From NCBI GenBank assembly GCA_900313355.1, contig OMQZ01000024.1:1-6147 (forward strand): DNA of 6,147 bases, given 5' to 3'. The notes under the pieces are model-generated. The model saw only the letters and a program-made list of their open reading frames with translations, ran no database searches and was not told where the DNA came from. Made by a program: the position numbers and the translations under genes. The stretch comes from an uncultured Rhodospirillaceae bacterium. Its GTDB lineage: Bacteria; Pseudomonadota; Alphaproteobacteria; RF32; CAG-239. Below, in pieces: positions 1 through 5,065 of this stretch (positions are counted from its first letter, which is position 1; every line of letters starts with the position of its first letter).

Positions 1-1
1 A

Positions 2-400
2 CGCGGCGGGTCTTTTGGTGAGACGGGTTCTGTTTCGTTTAATTTTGAACGTATCGGTTATATTGAATATCCGGCTTCTGCCGCCTCAAATGATGATATG
101 TTTGAAACAGCTTTGGAGGCCGGTGCAAATGATGTTTCTTCTGATGAGGAAACGCACAGCATTGAAACGCTTCCTGATGAGTTGTTTGCTGTTACATCAG
201 CGTTGGAACAAAAATTCGGCACACCGTCTGTTTCTCGTTTAGACTGGAAACCGATTGTTAAAACAGAAATCACCGATCTTGAAACGGCACAAAAGTTTTT
301 AGATTTTATTGACGCTTTGGAAGATGATGAAGATGTTCAACACGTCTATCATAATGCCGAAATTGCCGAAGACATTTTACAAAAGCTTCAAGGGGAATAA
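2..400 (+). CDS. yebC: YebC/PmpR-family transcriptional regulator, 5'-truncated by the window edge
   Basis: This is the C-terminal 132 residues of a YebC-family protein, cut at its 5' end by the window start and ending at the TAA at 398-400. Family members are about 240-250 residues long, so roughly the last half is present. YebC proteins bind DNA as regulators, and some members are reported to act in translation at the ribosome. Recognisable family signatures, in order, are the GGxxGExGSVSFxF segment at the very start, the MFETALEAGANDV segment (residues 33-45 of the visible part) and the LEDDEDVQHVYHN segment near the C-terminus, typical of this family's end. The rest of the acidic C-terminal domain is intact. 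The next gene, ruvC, begins 3 nt after the stop, and yebC-ruvC is a widespread gene order. No promoter can be seen because the 5' part is missing. An ATG at 98 lies inside the conserved domain and is not the start. Confidence 0.95.
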   Translation, partial: RGGSFGETGSVSFNFERIGYIEYPASAASNDDMFETALEAGANDVSSDEETHSIETLPDELFAVTSALEQKFGTPSVSRLDWKPIVKTEITDLETAQKFLDFIDALEDDEDVQHVYHNAEIAEDILQKLQGE

Positions 401-406
401 TTTTTG
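390..406 (+). promoter_or_regulatory. Ribosome binding site selecting the TTG start of ruvC
   Basis: The purine-rich AAGGGGAA at 390-397 lies inside the last codons of yebC, 6 nt before the TTG at 404-406. No ATG or GTG gives the conserved RuvC N-terminus, so this site supports TTG initiation and translational coupling with yebC. Confidence 0.6.
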
Positions 407-886
407 GTTCGAATTTTAGGTTTGGATCCAAGCCTTTCTTCAACAGGCTGGGGAGTGATTGAGCAAGAAGGCTGTCGCTTAAAATATATTGCCGACGGCT
501 TTATCAAGACCGACCCGAAAAAGCCGATCGAAGAAAGGCTTTCTTTATTGTATCACACGCTTTGTGATGTCGTCGAGACTTATAAACCGACAGAAGCTTC
601 GATAGAGGTTATTTTCTTAAACGACAATCCAAAATCGACAATCAAACTTTCTGAGGCGCGCGGTGTTGTTGTTTTGGTTCCCGGTGTTTATCACATTCCC
701 TTATGTGAATATGAGCCGAGCAAAGTTAAAAAAGCCCTCGTGGGCACAGGCTCTGCCCTTAAAACTCAGGTTGAAACGATGGTTAGCGTGCTTCTTTCGG
801 GTGTTAAACCGAAAAACAATGATTCGTCAGATGCGTTGGCGATAGCCATCACGCACGCCCACTACCGCACGGCAAAACGCGTATAA
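404..886 (+). CDS. ruvC: Crossover junction endodeoxyribonuclease RuvC
   Basis: RuvC is the Holliday-junction resolvase. It works as a dimer with the RuvAB branch-migration motor in recombination and repair in the cytoplasm. The product is 160 residues, slightly short of the usual 165-175. The four catalytic acidic residues are all in expected contexts: D8 in the GLDPSLSSTGWG motif, E68 in the IEVIF motif, and D140 and D143 in NDSSDALAIAITH. The KSTIKLSEARG segment (77-87) and VGTGSALKTQV segment (113-123) also match the family. The start is TTG, required to include the strand carrying D8, with a ribosome site in the end of yebC. The last four residues (AKRV) and the TAA stop overlap the left arm of a long palindrome and a 13-bp direct repeat, so the extreme C-terminus lies at an apparent insertion site. 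ruvA and ruvB, often the next genes, are absent downstream. The protein should be active because all catalytic residues remain. Confidence 0.96.
   Translation: MVRILGLDPSLSSTGWGVIEQEGCRLKYIADGFIKTDPKKPIEERLSLLYHTLCDVVETYKPTEASIEVIFLNDNPKSTIKLSEARGVVVLVPGVYHIPLCEYEPSKVKKALVGTGSALKTQVETMVSVLLSGVKPKNNDSSDALAIAITHAHYRTAKRV
873..885 (+). repeat. 13-bp direct repeat, left copy (within ruvC end)
   Basis: The sequence CAAAACGCGTATA is repeated exactly at 999-1011, 126 bp away. The pair flanks the core of the palindromic element, as a target-site duplication would. This copy encodes the last residues of RuvC and the first two bases of its TAA stop. Confidence 0.8.
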
Positions 887-995
887 TGGACAACTAATAC
901 AGAACTTTTCATTCACGCTCGGTCATGTAGGTTTAACTACACTCCCTTCGCGTTCAATCAAAGTTCTTATTATTTGTCTCATTCTCCGCATTTTG
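873..995. repeat. 123-bp imperfect palindromic element overlapping the ruvC stop codon
   Basis: The left arm 873-908 pairs with the right arm 960-995: by hand count about 31 base pairs, 4 mismatches and one bulged base on each side. Pairing resumes inside: 911-913 with 956-958, 916-918 with 950-952, and a terminal stem TGTAG (926-930) with CTACA (937-941) around the loop GTTTAA. Nearly the whole element can therefore fold into one long hairpin on either strand. It holds no convincing gene and no U-run typical of an intrinsic terminator. Such a structure fits a non-coding mobile or repetitive element (MITE-like, or like the palindromic elements of Rickettsiales). Whether it is multicopy cannot be judged from one window. 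Confidence 0.75.
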
Positions 996-998
996 TTT

Positions 999-1011
999 CA
1001 AAACGCGTATA
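999..1011 (+). repeat. 13-bp direct repeat, right copy (candidate former ruvC end)
   Basis: This is an exact copy of 873-885. Read in the same register as ruvC, it gives Lys-Arg-Val followed by TAG (1010-1012). Removing one repeat copy plus the sequence between them would therefore leave RuvC with the same final residues and a TAG stop. That is consistent with insertion of the intervening DNA into the end of ruvC. Confidence 0.7.
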
Positions 1012-1021
1012 GCTAGTTACT

Positions 1022-1076
1022 GCTTGCAAATTTTTCGCTTGTGTACCTTTTTTGTACACGTCGCTTGCAAAATTTT
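1022..1076. repeat. Direct repeats flanking a short perfect hairpin
   Basis: GCTTGCAAATTTTT (1022-1035) and GCTTGCAAAATTTT (1063-1076) are near-identical direct repeats. Each also adjoins a TCGCTT (1035-1040 and 1061-1066). Between them lies a perfect 6-bp stem, GTGTAC (1041-1046) with GTACAC (1054-1059), around a T-rich 7-nt loop. No U-run follows the stem, so it is not a standard terminator. The block looks like a fragment of intergenic repeat DNA. Its function is unknown. Confidence 0.5.
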
Positions 1077-1106
1077 CAGCGCATTAACATACGCTCTCCA
1101 GATTTT
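1070..1106. repeat. Short imperfect inverted repeat
   Basis: AGCG (1078-1081) pairs with CGCT (1092-1095), followed by AT/AT pairs around a TAAC loop, with one C/A mismatch. Weaker flanking pairing joins AAAAT near 1070 with ATTTT near 1106. It abuts the preceding direct repeat and belongs to the same repeat-rich spacer. No function is evident. Confidence 0.35.
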
Positions 1107-1115
1107 ATTTAAAAG

Positions 1116-1157
1116 GTCATCCCTCGCCGAGCAAAGTGAGTGCGTCAAGGGATCTAC
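1116..1157. repeat. GTCATCCC...GGGAT-type intergenic palindrome
   Basis: ATCCCT (1119-1124) pairs perfectly with AGGGAT (1148-1153). GT (1116-1117) and AC (1156-1157) extend the stem across a small internal loop. The arms and their order resemble the GTCATCCC...GGGATCTA palindromes scattered between genes in many alphaproteobacteria, although the loop here is longer and less symmetrical. The resemblance is recalled from general knowledge, not searched. Confidence 0.5.
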
Positions 1158-1158
1158 A

Positions 1159-1176
1159 AATTTTTTATAAAAAATT
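1159..1176. repeat. 18-bp perfect AT palindrome
   Basis: AATTTTTTATAAAAAATT equals its own reverse complement. It lies between the repeat-rich spacer and the 1257 gene, about 80 bp before that start. It could be a bent or easily melted DNA site or simply low-complexity sequence. It has no GC core that would make it an intrinsic terminator. Confidence 0.4.
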
Positions 1177-1196
1177 CGATAACCCGAAAAAACATC

Positions 1197-1226
1197 TTGT
1201 ATTTTGAGCAAAAAGAACCATACTGT
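1197..1226 (+). promoter_or_regulatory. Weak candidate promoter for the 1257-2809 unit
   Basis: TTGTAT (1197-1202) and TACTGT (1221-1226) are 18 bp apart and match the sigma-70 boxes at only 3/6 and 4/6 positions. They are reported because the unit needs a promoter and nothing better is visible between the repeats and the start codon. Confidence 0.22.
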
Positions 1227-1246
1227 AAGAAAACAATTTTTTATAT

Positions 1247-1259
1247 GAGGAAAACGATG
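1247..1259 (+). promoter_or_regulatory. Ribosome binding site selecting the ATG at 1257
   Basis: GAGG (1247-1250) sits 6 nt before the ATG at 1257-1259. The reading frame stays open upstream to an ATG at 1140, but that start has no purine-rich site and lies within the intergenic palindrome. The start at 1257 is therefore preferred. Confidence 0.6.
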
Positions 1260-1835
1260 AATAAAGCTCAAAACGTTAAAGAATTTGTTGAACGTATCGA
1301 TGCAACAAAAAAGGTAAATCCGAAAGATTTATCTTCTGATCAAGATTTGACAATCGCTATTATGAATCTGATTTCGATTGAGGAGCATCTTGTTTTTTCA
1401 GGTGCAAAAACAGGTAAAACATCTTTTTATGATTTGATTGAAGAAGTCAGAGAAACACGCAAGCGTTTAATGCAAAAAATTATACCCTCTTATGAAGGCG
1501 AAGTTTGGTGCATTTCAAAACACCTTCTTGCAACCTCTATGCGTTTGATGGAAGTCGGCACAAAACAACAGTCTCTCGGCAATAAGACCCAAGCTTATGA
1601 TTTGTTCAACAAGGCTTATGATATGTATTGCCTGTTTTGGGGTTTGAACATGAATATGCTTTCCGTTGATAACGCAAAATGGGTTGAGGACAGCGTTGAA
1701 GAGGTTAAAAAAATTGCCGATAAAATCAGCGAATCCGTTTCGCTCAAAGAAGAAGTGAAAGAAGAAAAACCTCAAGGTGCGTTATCTAAAATGAAAGCTT
1801 TCGTCAGAAAAGCCGTTGATTGTTGCATTGAATAA
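1257..1835 (+). CDS. Conserved-looking helical cytoplasmic protein of unknown function
   Basis: This 192-residue protein has no signal peptide or membrane segment. I do not recognise a named family with certainty; the central part recalls uncharacterised bacterial proteins but no function can be assigned. Composition and heptad-like spacing suggest a mostly alpha-helical fold. There is an acidic/Leu-rich segment (residues 29-47, around LTIAIMNLISIEEHL), a basic helix (57-76), and a core with EVWCISKHLLATSMRLMEVG (82-101) followed by a probable helix ending in a WGL motif (116-130). A Lys/Glu-rich linker (163-172) leads to a basic amphipathic tail (174-188) ending in a Cys pair (C189, C190). 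The tail could mediate protein or membrane contact, but that is speculation. The stop codon overlaps the ribosome site of the next gene, so it is probably co-transcribed with the lipoprotein and secreted protein downstream. Confidence 0.8.
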   Translation: MNKAQNVKEFVERIDATKKVNPKDLSSDQDLTIAIMNLISIEEHLVFSGAKTGKTSFYDLIEEVRETRKRLMQKIIPSYEGEVWCISKHLLATSMRLMEVGTKQQSLGNKTQAYDLFNKAYDMYCLFWGLNMNMLSVDNAKWVEDSVEEVKKIADKISESVSLKEEVKEEKPQGALSKMKAFVRKAVDCCIE

Positions 1836-1846
1836 GGGAGACGGAT

Positions 1847-2227
1847 ATGAAACTTTTGAAAACTTTTCTTGTTGCGCTGATGTTTGTTTTTGTGGGTGCG
1901 TGCAATGATGATTTAACCTCAGATGCCAACGCATCTGTTCGAAACGAAATCAGCAGCAAATATATTTATTTCTTTTATCAAACGACTTGCCCTCATTGCC
2001 ATCATGCATCAGCGTATATCCGCCAAAAATATCCTCGCCTTAAGATGGTTAATGTTGATGTGAAAGACACTTCGGGGTATAATCTTTTCTTAAAGTGTGC
2101 GCAAAAGTTTCATCTCAGCCAGAGCACGCTCGGAACACCGCTGATTTGCATGGGTGATCACTATATTATGGGTTGGTCTGATGTTGATGCAAAGCGTTTT
2201 GATGCATATGTTCAGCCTTTCAAATAG
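1847..2227 (+). CDS. Small CPHC thioredoxin-fold lipoprotein (glutaredoxin/DsbA-like)
   Basis: This 126-residue protein is a predicted thiol-disulfide oxidoreductase in the cell envelope. Residues 1-18 form a lipoprotein signal peptide (two Lys, then a hydrophobic stretch) ending in the lipobox VGAC, so C19 should be lipidated after export. A strand (39-44) leads into the active site C48-P-H-C51, the dipeptide typical of the oxidase DsbA. The Thr-Pro at 97-98 matches the cis-proline loop of thioredoxin folds. At about 105 mature residues it is glutaredoxin-sized and lacks room for the DsbA helical insertion. Two further cysteines, C84 and C101, could interact with the active site. The ribosome site AAGGGAG (1834-1840) overlaps the stop of the upstream gene, and the next gene starts 36 nt after this one, so it lies mid-operon. 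Whether it oxidises, reduces or isomerises disulfides cannot be told from the sequence. Confidence 0.85.
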   Translation: MKLLKTFLVALMFVFVGACNDDLTSDANASVRNEISSKYIYFFYQTTCPHCHHASAYIRQKYPRLKMVNVDVKDTSGYNLFLKCAQKFHLSQSTLGTPLICMGDHYIMGWSDVDAKRFDAYVQPFK

Positions 2228-2263
2228 GCTTTAAATACACCGTTCATTTTTAGGAGAAATGGT

Positions 2264-2809
2264 ATGAAAAAGGTTTTAGCGGTATTTTTTGCTCTTTTCG
2301 GACTTTGCGGTTTTGAGAGCCTGTCTGATCAGGTTCATAATTTTGAGGTTGAAAACAAGTCGACCAATTCTTGGGAAATTGAGCAAAGCGGGAGTGTTGT
2401 TAAAGCTCTTAACAAAGACTCACAAATGGAGTTGACTTTTTATGTTGACAGCTTTATGCCAAACTCTCCTCAATGCCTTTCAAACAAGCGTATCAAAGAC
2501 ATCAAATTTGAAATAGATATCTATAAAAAAGCTCAAAAAGGCGATTCTTCTTGGAGCAAGATGGTTGAGCGCGCGCGTATTATGTTTTCGGGCACCGGTT
2601 TTCGTGAAGAAAAAAGAGTTTATGGTTCTAATTTGATTAAAAACAGCACAACAGTCAGAGTTGATGAAGTTGTTCATATCGGAACTTTGCAATTTTTAGC
2701 GCCATTGACGTGTGAAAAGGTTGATAATATGCGCATGAGTGTTTCAGGTTTTACCGTTCGCGGTCGTTCGTTGCCGCCGCTTGATTTGGTTTTCAAGCTC
2801 AAAAAATAA
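2264..2809 (+). CDS. Secreted protein of unknown function
   Basis: This 181-residue protein starts with MKKVLAVFFALFGLCGF, a signal-peptide-like N-terminus with a basic start and a hydrophobic core. The cleavage site is uncertain, probably near residues 17-21. C15 is not preceded by a good lipobox, so lipoprotein status is unlikely. The mature part has alternating polar/hydrophobic strands (for example 27-48, 53-61, 77-90, 131-145, 155-179), suggesting a beta-rich periplasmic domain. It has two cysteines, C71 and C150, which could form a disulfide and might be a target of the CPHC lipoprotein encoded just upstream. That partnership is an inference from neighbourhood only. I do not recognise a family. 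The ribosome site AGGAGA (2252-2257) is 6 nt from the ATG. The gene is the last of the unit and is followed by a strong terminator. Confidence 0.8.
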   Translation: MKKVLAVFFALFGLCGFESLSDQVHNFEVENKSTNSWEIEQSGSVVKALNKDSQMELTFYVDSFMPNSPQCLSNKRIKDIKFEIDIYKKAQKGDSSWSKMVERARIMFSGTGFREEKRVYGSNLIKNSTTVRVDEVVHIGTLQFLAPLTCEKVDNMRMSVSGFTVRGRSLPPLDLVFKLKK

Positions 2810-2814
2810 AAAGC

Positions 2815-2844
2815 AAAATCGCCCATTTAGCGGGCGATTTTTTT
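2815..2844. terminator. Strong intrinsic terminator between convergent genes
   Basis: A perfect 10-bp stem (2815-2824 with 2832-2841, core ATCGCCC/GGGCGAT) around a 7-nt loop is followed on the + strand by a run of T (2838-2844). It ends the 1257-2809 unit. Read on the minus strand it gives the same stem with only a four-T tail, so it may also stop the converging gene, less strongly. The minus-strand gene's stop codon begins at the end of the T run. Confidence 0.9.
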
Positions 2845-3170
2845 CAAAGCAGAATAATGGCGATTAAGAACAGAACCGCCGGCACAATGAATCTCAGCAA
2901 CCCCTTCTTTTTTGTTGCGGGTTGATAGGTATTGTTGCGACCGACGATTGCTGCCACAAAAGCAGTTATGCCGGCCTGAAACCACAAAAGAGGATTGAGC
3001 CACGTCCACTCTGTGTCAAGAAGATTTTCCGTAAACCCGTTCAGGAAAACCCAGAACAAGATGCACGCAAAACCACCGACAATAGGCGGATAGACCTCTC
3101 CTGTTTTGTTGAAGGCGACAACACCGAACAACATTCCCATCAAAAGGGCAAACACAATAGCGTATTCCAT
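2844..3170 (-). CDS. Small four-helix integral membrane protein of unknown function
   Basis: This 108-residue protein is almost entirely hydrophobic. There are four probable membrane helices: residues 1-20 (MEYAIVFALLMGMLFGVVAF), about 28-45, about 57-76 and about 90-108. A short basic loop (QPATKKK) precedes the last helix, and the chain ends inside or just after that helix. I do not recognise a family or any catalytic motif. The ATG at 3168-3170 is chosen because a TTG 27 nt upstream falls inside the -10 box of the only good promoter. No clear ribosome site precedes this ATG, which is a weakness of the call. The gene is divergent from the ABC exporter and convergent with the 2264 gene. It may stand alone as a single-gene transcript. 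Confidence 0.75.
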   Translation of the reverse strand: MEYAIVFALLMGMLFGVVAFNKTGEVYPPIVGGFACILFWVFLNGFTENLLDTEWTWLNPLLWFQAGITAFVAAIVGRNNTYQPATKKKGLLRFIVPAVLFLIAIILL

Positions 3171-3179
3171 AATTGTAGG

Positions 3180-3219
3180 GTTTATTGTCTTTAACAATAT
3201 CGTTTAAGCGTTTATTGTC
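3180..3219. repeat. Direct repeat pair GTTTATTGTC around the minus-strand promoter
   Basis: GTTTATTGTC occurs exactly at 3180-3189 and 3210-3219, with starts 30 bp apart, close to three DNA helical turns. One copy covers the predicted transcription start of the minus-strand gene and the other overlaps its -35 box. A smaller repeat, CGTTTA (3201-3206 and 3209-3214), lies between them. The spacing fits an operator with two same-face sites, but a random AT-rich repeat is possible. Confidence 0.4.
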
Positions 3220-3221
3220 AA
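3194..3221 (-). promoter_or_regulatory. Sigma-70-type promoter for the small membrane protein
   Basis: On the minus strand, TTGACA (3221-3216, 6/6 match) is 16 bp from TATTGT (3199-3194, 4/6 match). Transcription would begin near 3187, giving a short leader of about 17 nt before the ATG at 3170. Confidence 0.6.
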
Positions 3222-3234
3222 GCGATTTATTTTA

Positions 3235-3263
3235 TTGACTTTGTTTTCGGCTTTTTTTAAAAT
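3235..3263 (+). promoter_or_regulatory. Sigma-70-type promoter for the ABC exporter
   Basis: TTGACT (3235-3240, 5/6) and TAAAAT (3258-3263, 5/6) are separated by the optimal 17 bp. The predicted start is near 3270, and the leader carries a very strong ribosome site, AGGAGGGG (3276-3283), just before the ATG at 3287. This points to well-expressed, independent transcription. Confidence 0.75.
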
Positions 3264-3286
3264 GCGTGCAAAAATAGGAGGGGTTT

Positions 3287-5020
3287 ATGGTTTGGAAGTT
3301 TTTATATAAATACGTCAAACAAGCAAAATATATCACAATCGGTCTGTTTTTTATGCTTATTGTTGAAACTGTTTTGGCTCGTTATCAAAATTATTTGATG
3401 GCAAATATGATTGGGGCTTTGGGTCTGGAATCAAAAGCGGATATAGTTCTTGTTTTAAGCAAATATCTGATGCTTTTTGTGGCAGCTGTTTTGTTTTTAA
3501 GTTTTTCGGAAGCAACACGCCATTTTTTGGAGGCAAAATTTTTGCCGTTTATTTATACACGTTCCGCAAGAGATTTGTTTTCAAAAGTTCACAAACACGC
3601 CATGCGTTTTTTTGAAGAAGAAATGTCAGGCAATATTTCGGGAAAGGTTTCAAACGTTTTAACTCAAATTCAAAATATGTACGGCAATATTTTGTTTGGT
3701 TGTTTCCGGCCTCTGATGGATATTGTAACAAGTTTGTTTTTTATTGCGCTTGCAGATAAATGGCTTGCGTTGATTTTGGGGTGTTTAAATACACTGTTCT
3801 TGTTTGTCACAATTTATTTCCGTCGTCAGCTTGCGCCCCTTTCTGCTGAGCGCTCTAAAATGTATTCGGCTGCGAACGGTGTTTTTGTTGACGGGGTGAC
3901 AAACGCGGCACTCGTGAAAAGTTTTTCAAATTATTTTTACGAAAAACATCATTATTTTAAGGCTGTTCGCAGAGCAGCCATCGCTGAAAAAACAGAGATG
4001 ATGAAAAGGGTTCATGTTGACCTTTTATCTCAAATTGTTTTTGACTTGATGATGGTTGTCTCGTTTGTGCTCATCTTTTGGTGGTGGCATCGTTTCGGAC
4101 TTGATTTGGCAGGTGTCGTTTTGGTGACATCTTTGGTTCATGTTTTTATCAATGCCATTCGTTCGATGGGCTGGATGGCAGGCTCTGTTGCCCAGCTTTA
4201 CGGAAACCTCAAAGATTGTTTGTCGCTTCTTGATATAGACTGTTATGTTGAAGATGTGCCGAATGCACCGAAGCTGAAAATCAAAAACAATAATATATCT
4301 TTTGAAAAGGTTGACTTTTCTTATCCGAACGGCAAAAAGGTTTTCAAAAATTTCAGCCTTAAGATCGAACCTAATCAAAAGGTCGGATTGGTCGGAGCAT
4401 CGGGCAGCGGAAAGTCAAGCTTGATTAAGCTTTTGGTGCGTTACTATGATGTTTTATCAGGCAAAATTATGATTGGCGGACAAGATATTTCAAAAGTCAG
4501 CCAAGAGAGCCTCCGTGCTCATATTGCGATGATTCCCCAAGAGAGCACACTTTTTAACCGTTCTTTGATGGAAAATATTCGTTATGGCAAACCGAACGCA
4601 ACCGATAAAGAAGTTATAGCGGCGGCTAAAAAAGCCCATATTCATGACTTTATTATGAGCCTTCCGAATAAATATGAAAGCAAAGTCGGTGAACGCGGTG
4701 TGATGCTTTCGGGCGGTGAGCGCCAACGCGTTGCTATTGCGAGAGCTATTTTGAAAAACGCCCCGATTTTGATTTTAGATGAGGCAACGTCGGCGCTTGA
4801 CAGCGAGAGCGAGCGTTATATTCAAGATTCGCTTAAAAACCTGATGAAAGGGAAAACGGTTATTGCCATAGCTCACCGCCTTTCAACCTTAAATGAGATG
4901 GATGAGCTTGTTGTTTTGAAAAACGGCAAGATTATTGAAACAGGAAAACACAGTGATTTGCTTGAAAAATCAGGTGAATATGCAAAGTTTTATAAAATTC
5001 AAATAGGGCTTGAAAAGTAA
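3287..5020 (+). CDS. Half-size ABC exporter (MsbA/multidrug-type membrane domain fused to ATPase)
   Basis: This 577-residue protein fuses one six-helix exporter membrane domain to one ATP-binding domain, the usual length for a half-transporter working as a dimer in the inner membrane. Predicted helices are near residues 15-32, 52-73, 136-157, 158-177, 247-267 and 273-293. In the ATPase domain the A-loop aromatic is Y346, Walker A is GASGSGKS (370-377), the Q-loop is Q418, the signature is LSGGE (474-478), Walker B is ILILDE (494-499) with catalytic E499, and the H-loop is H530. All are intact, so it should hydrolyse ATP. Substrate is unknown: lipids, peptides and drugs are all handled by this family, and no peptidase domain is present. 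It has its own promoter and a strong ribosome site. Its last codons contain the -35 box of the next gene. A secreted-protein gene follows, but no accessory export gene is seen, so a shared pathway is not shown. Confidence 0.93.
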   Translation: MVWKFLYKYVKQAKYITIGLFFMLIVETVLARYQNYLMANMIGALGLESKADIVLVLSKYLMLFVAAVLFLSFSEATRHFLEAKFLPFIYTRSARDLFSKVHKHAMRFFEEEMSGNISGKVSNVLTQIQNMYGNILFGCFRPLMDIVTSLFFIALADKWLALILGCLNTLFLFVTIYFRRQLAPLSAERSKMYSAANGVFVDGVTNAALVKSFSNYFYEKHHYFKAVRRAAIAEKTEMMKRVHVDLLSQIVFDLMMVVSFVLIFWWWHRFGLDLAGVVLVTSLVHVFINAIRSMGWMAGSVAQLYGNLKDCLSLLDIDCYVEDVPNAPKLKIKNNNISFEKVDFSYPNGKKVFKNFSLKIEPNQKVGLVGASGSGKSSLIKLLVRYYDVLSGKIMIGGQDISKVSQESLRAHIAMIPQESTLFNRSLMENIRYGKPNATDKEVIAAAKKAHIHDFIMSLPNKYESKVGERGVMLSGGERQRVAIARAILKNAPILILDEATSALDSESERYIQDSLKNLMKGKTVIAIAHRLSTLNEMDELVVLKNGKIIETGKHSDLLEKSGEYAKFYKIQIGLEK

Positions 5021-5037
5021 AAAAAATTTTTTAAAAT
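5010..5037 (+). promoter_or_regulatory. Sigma-70-type promoter for the 5066 secreted protein
   Basis: TTGAAA (5010-5015, 5/6, inside the last codons of the ABC gene) and TAAAAT (5032-5037, 5/6) are 16 bp apart. Transcription would start near 5044, with the ribosome site AGAGAGG at 5053-5059. No terminator separates the two genes, so read-through from the exporter is also possible. Confidence 0.6.
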
Positions 5038-5065
5038 TAATACAGTTTTTTTAGAGAGGTTTTTT

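Noticed and set aside
882..887. A perfect TATAAT at the ruvC stop codon as a promoter -10 box
   Set aside because: No TTGACA-like box lies 15-19 bp upstream. The sequence is explained by the ruvC end and the repeat arm.
1140..1256. Longer start (ATG at 1140) for the 1257 gene, adding 39 residues
   Set aside because: The extension is encoded by the GTCATCCC-type palindrome and AT-rich leader and lacks a ribosome site. The ATG at 1257 has GAGG 6 nt upstream.
1017..1271. An 84-codon open frame on the minus strand across the ruvC-1257 spacer
   Set aside because: It runs through the repeat elements, has no ribosome site, and overlaps the start of the + strand gene. Its peptide is a translation of palindromic repeats.
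3171..3197. Upstream TTG start for the minus-strand membrane protein
   Set aside because: It lies inside the predicted -10 box, so it would not be on the transcript, and it has no ribosome site.
4025..4378. Open frames on the strand opposite the ABC exporter gene
   Set aside because: They are antisense to a clearly conserved coding region, have no ribosome sites and show no recognisable protein features.
5021..5032. A6T6 palindrome after the ABC gene as a terminator
   Set aside because: It has no GC stem and no loop. It is better explained as the spacer of the promoter at 5010-5037.
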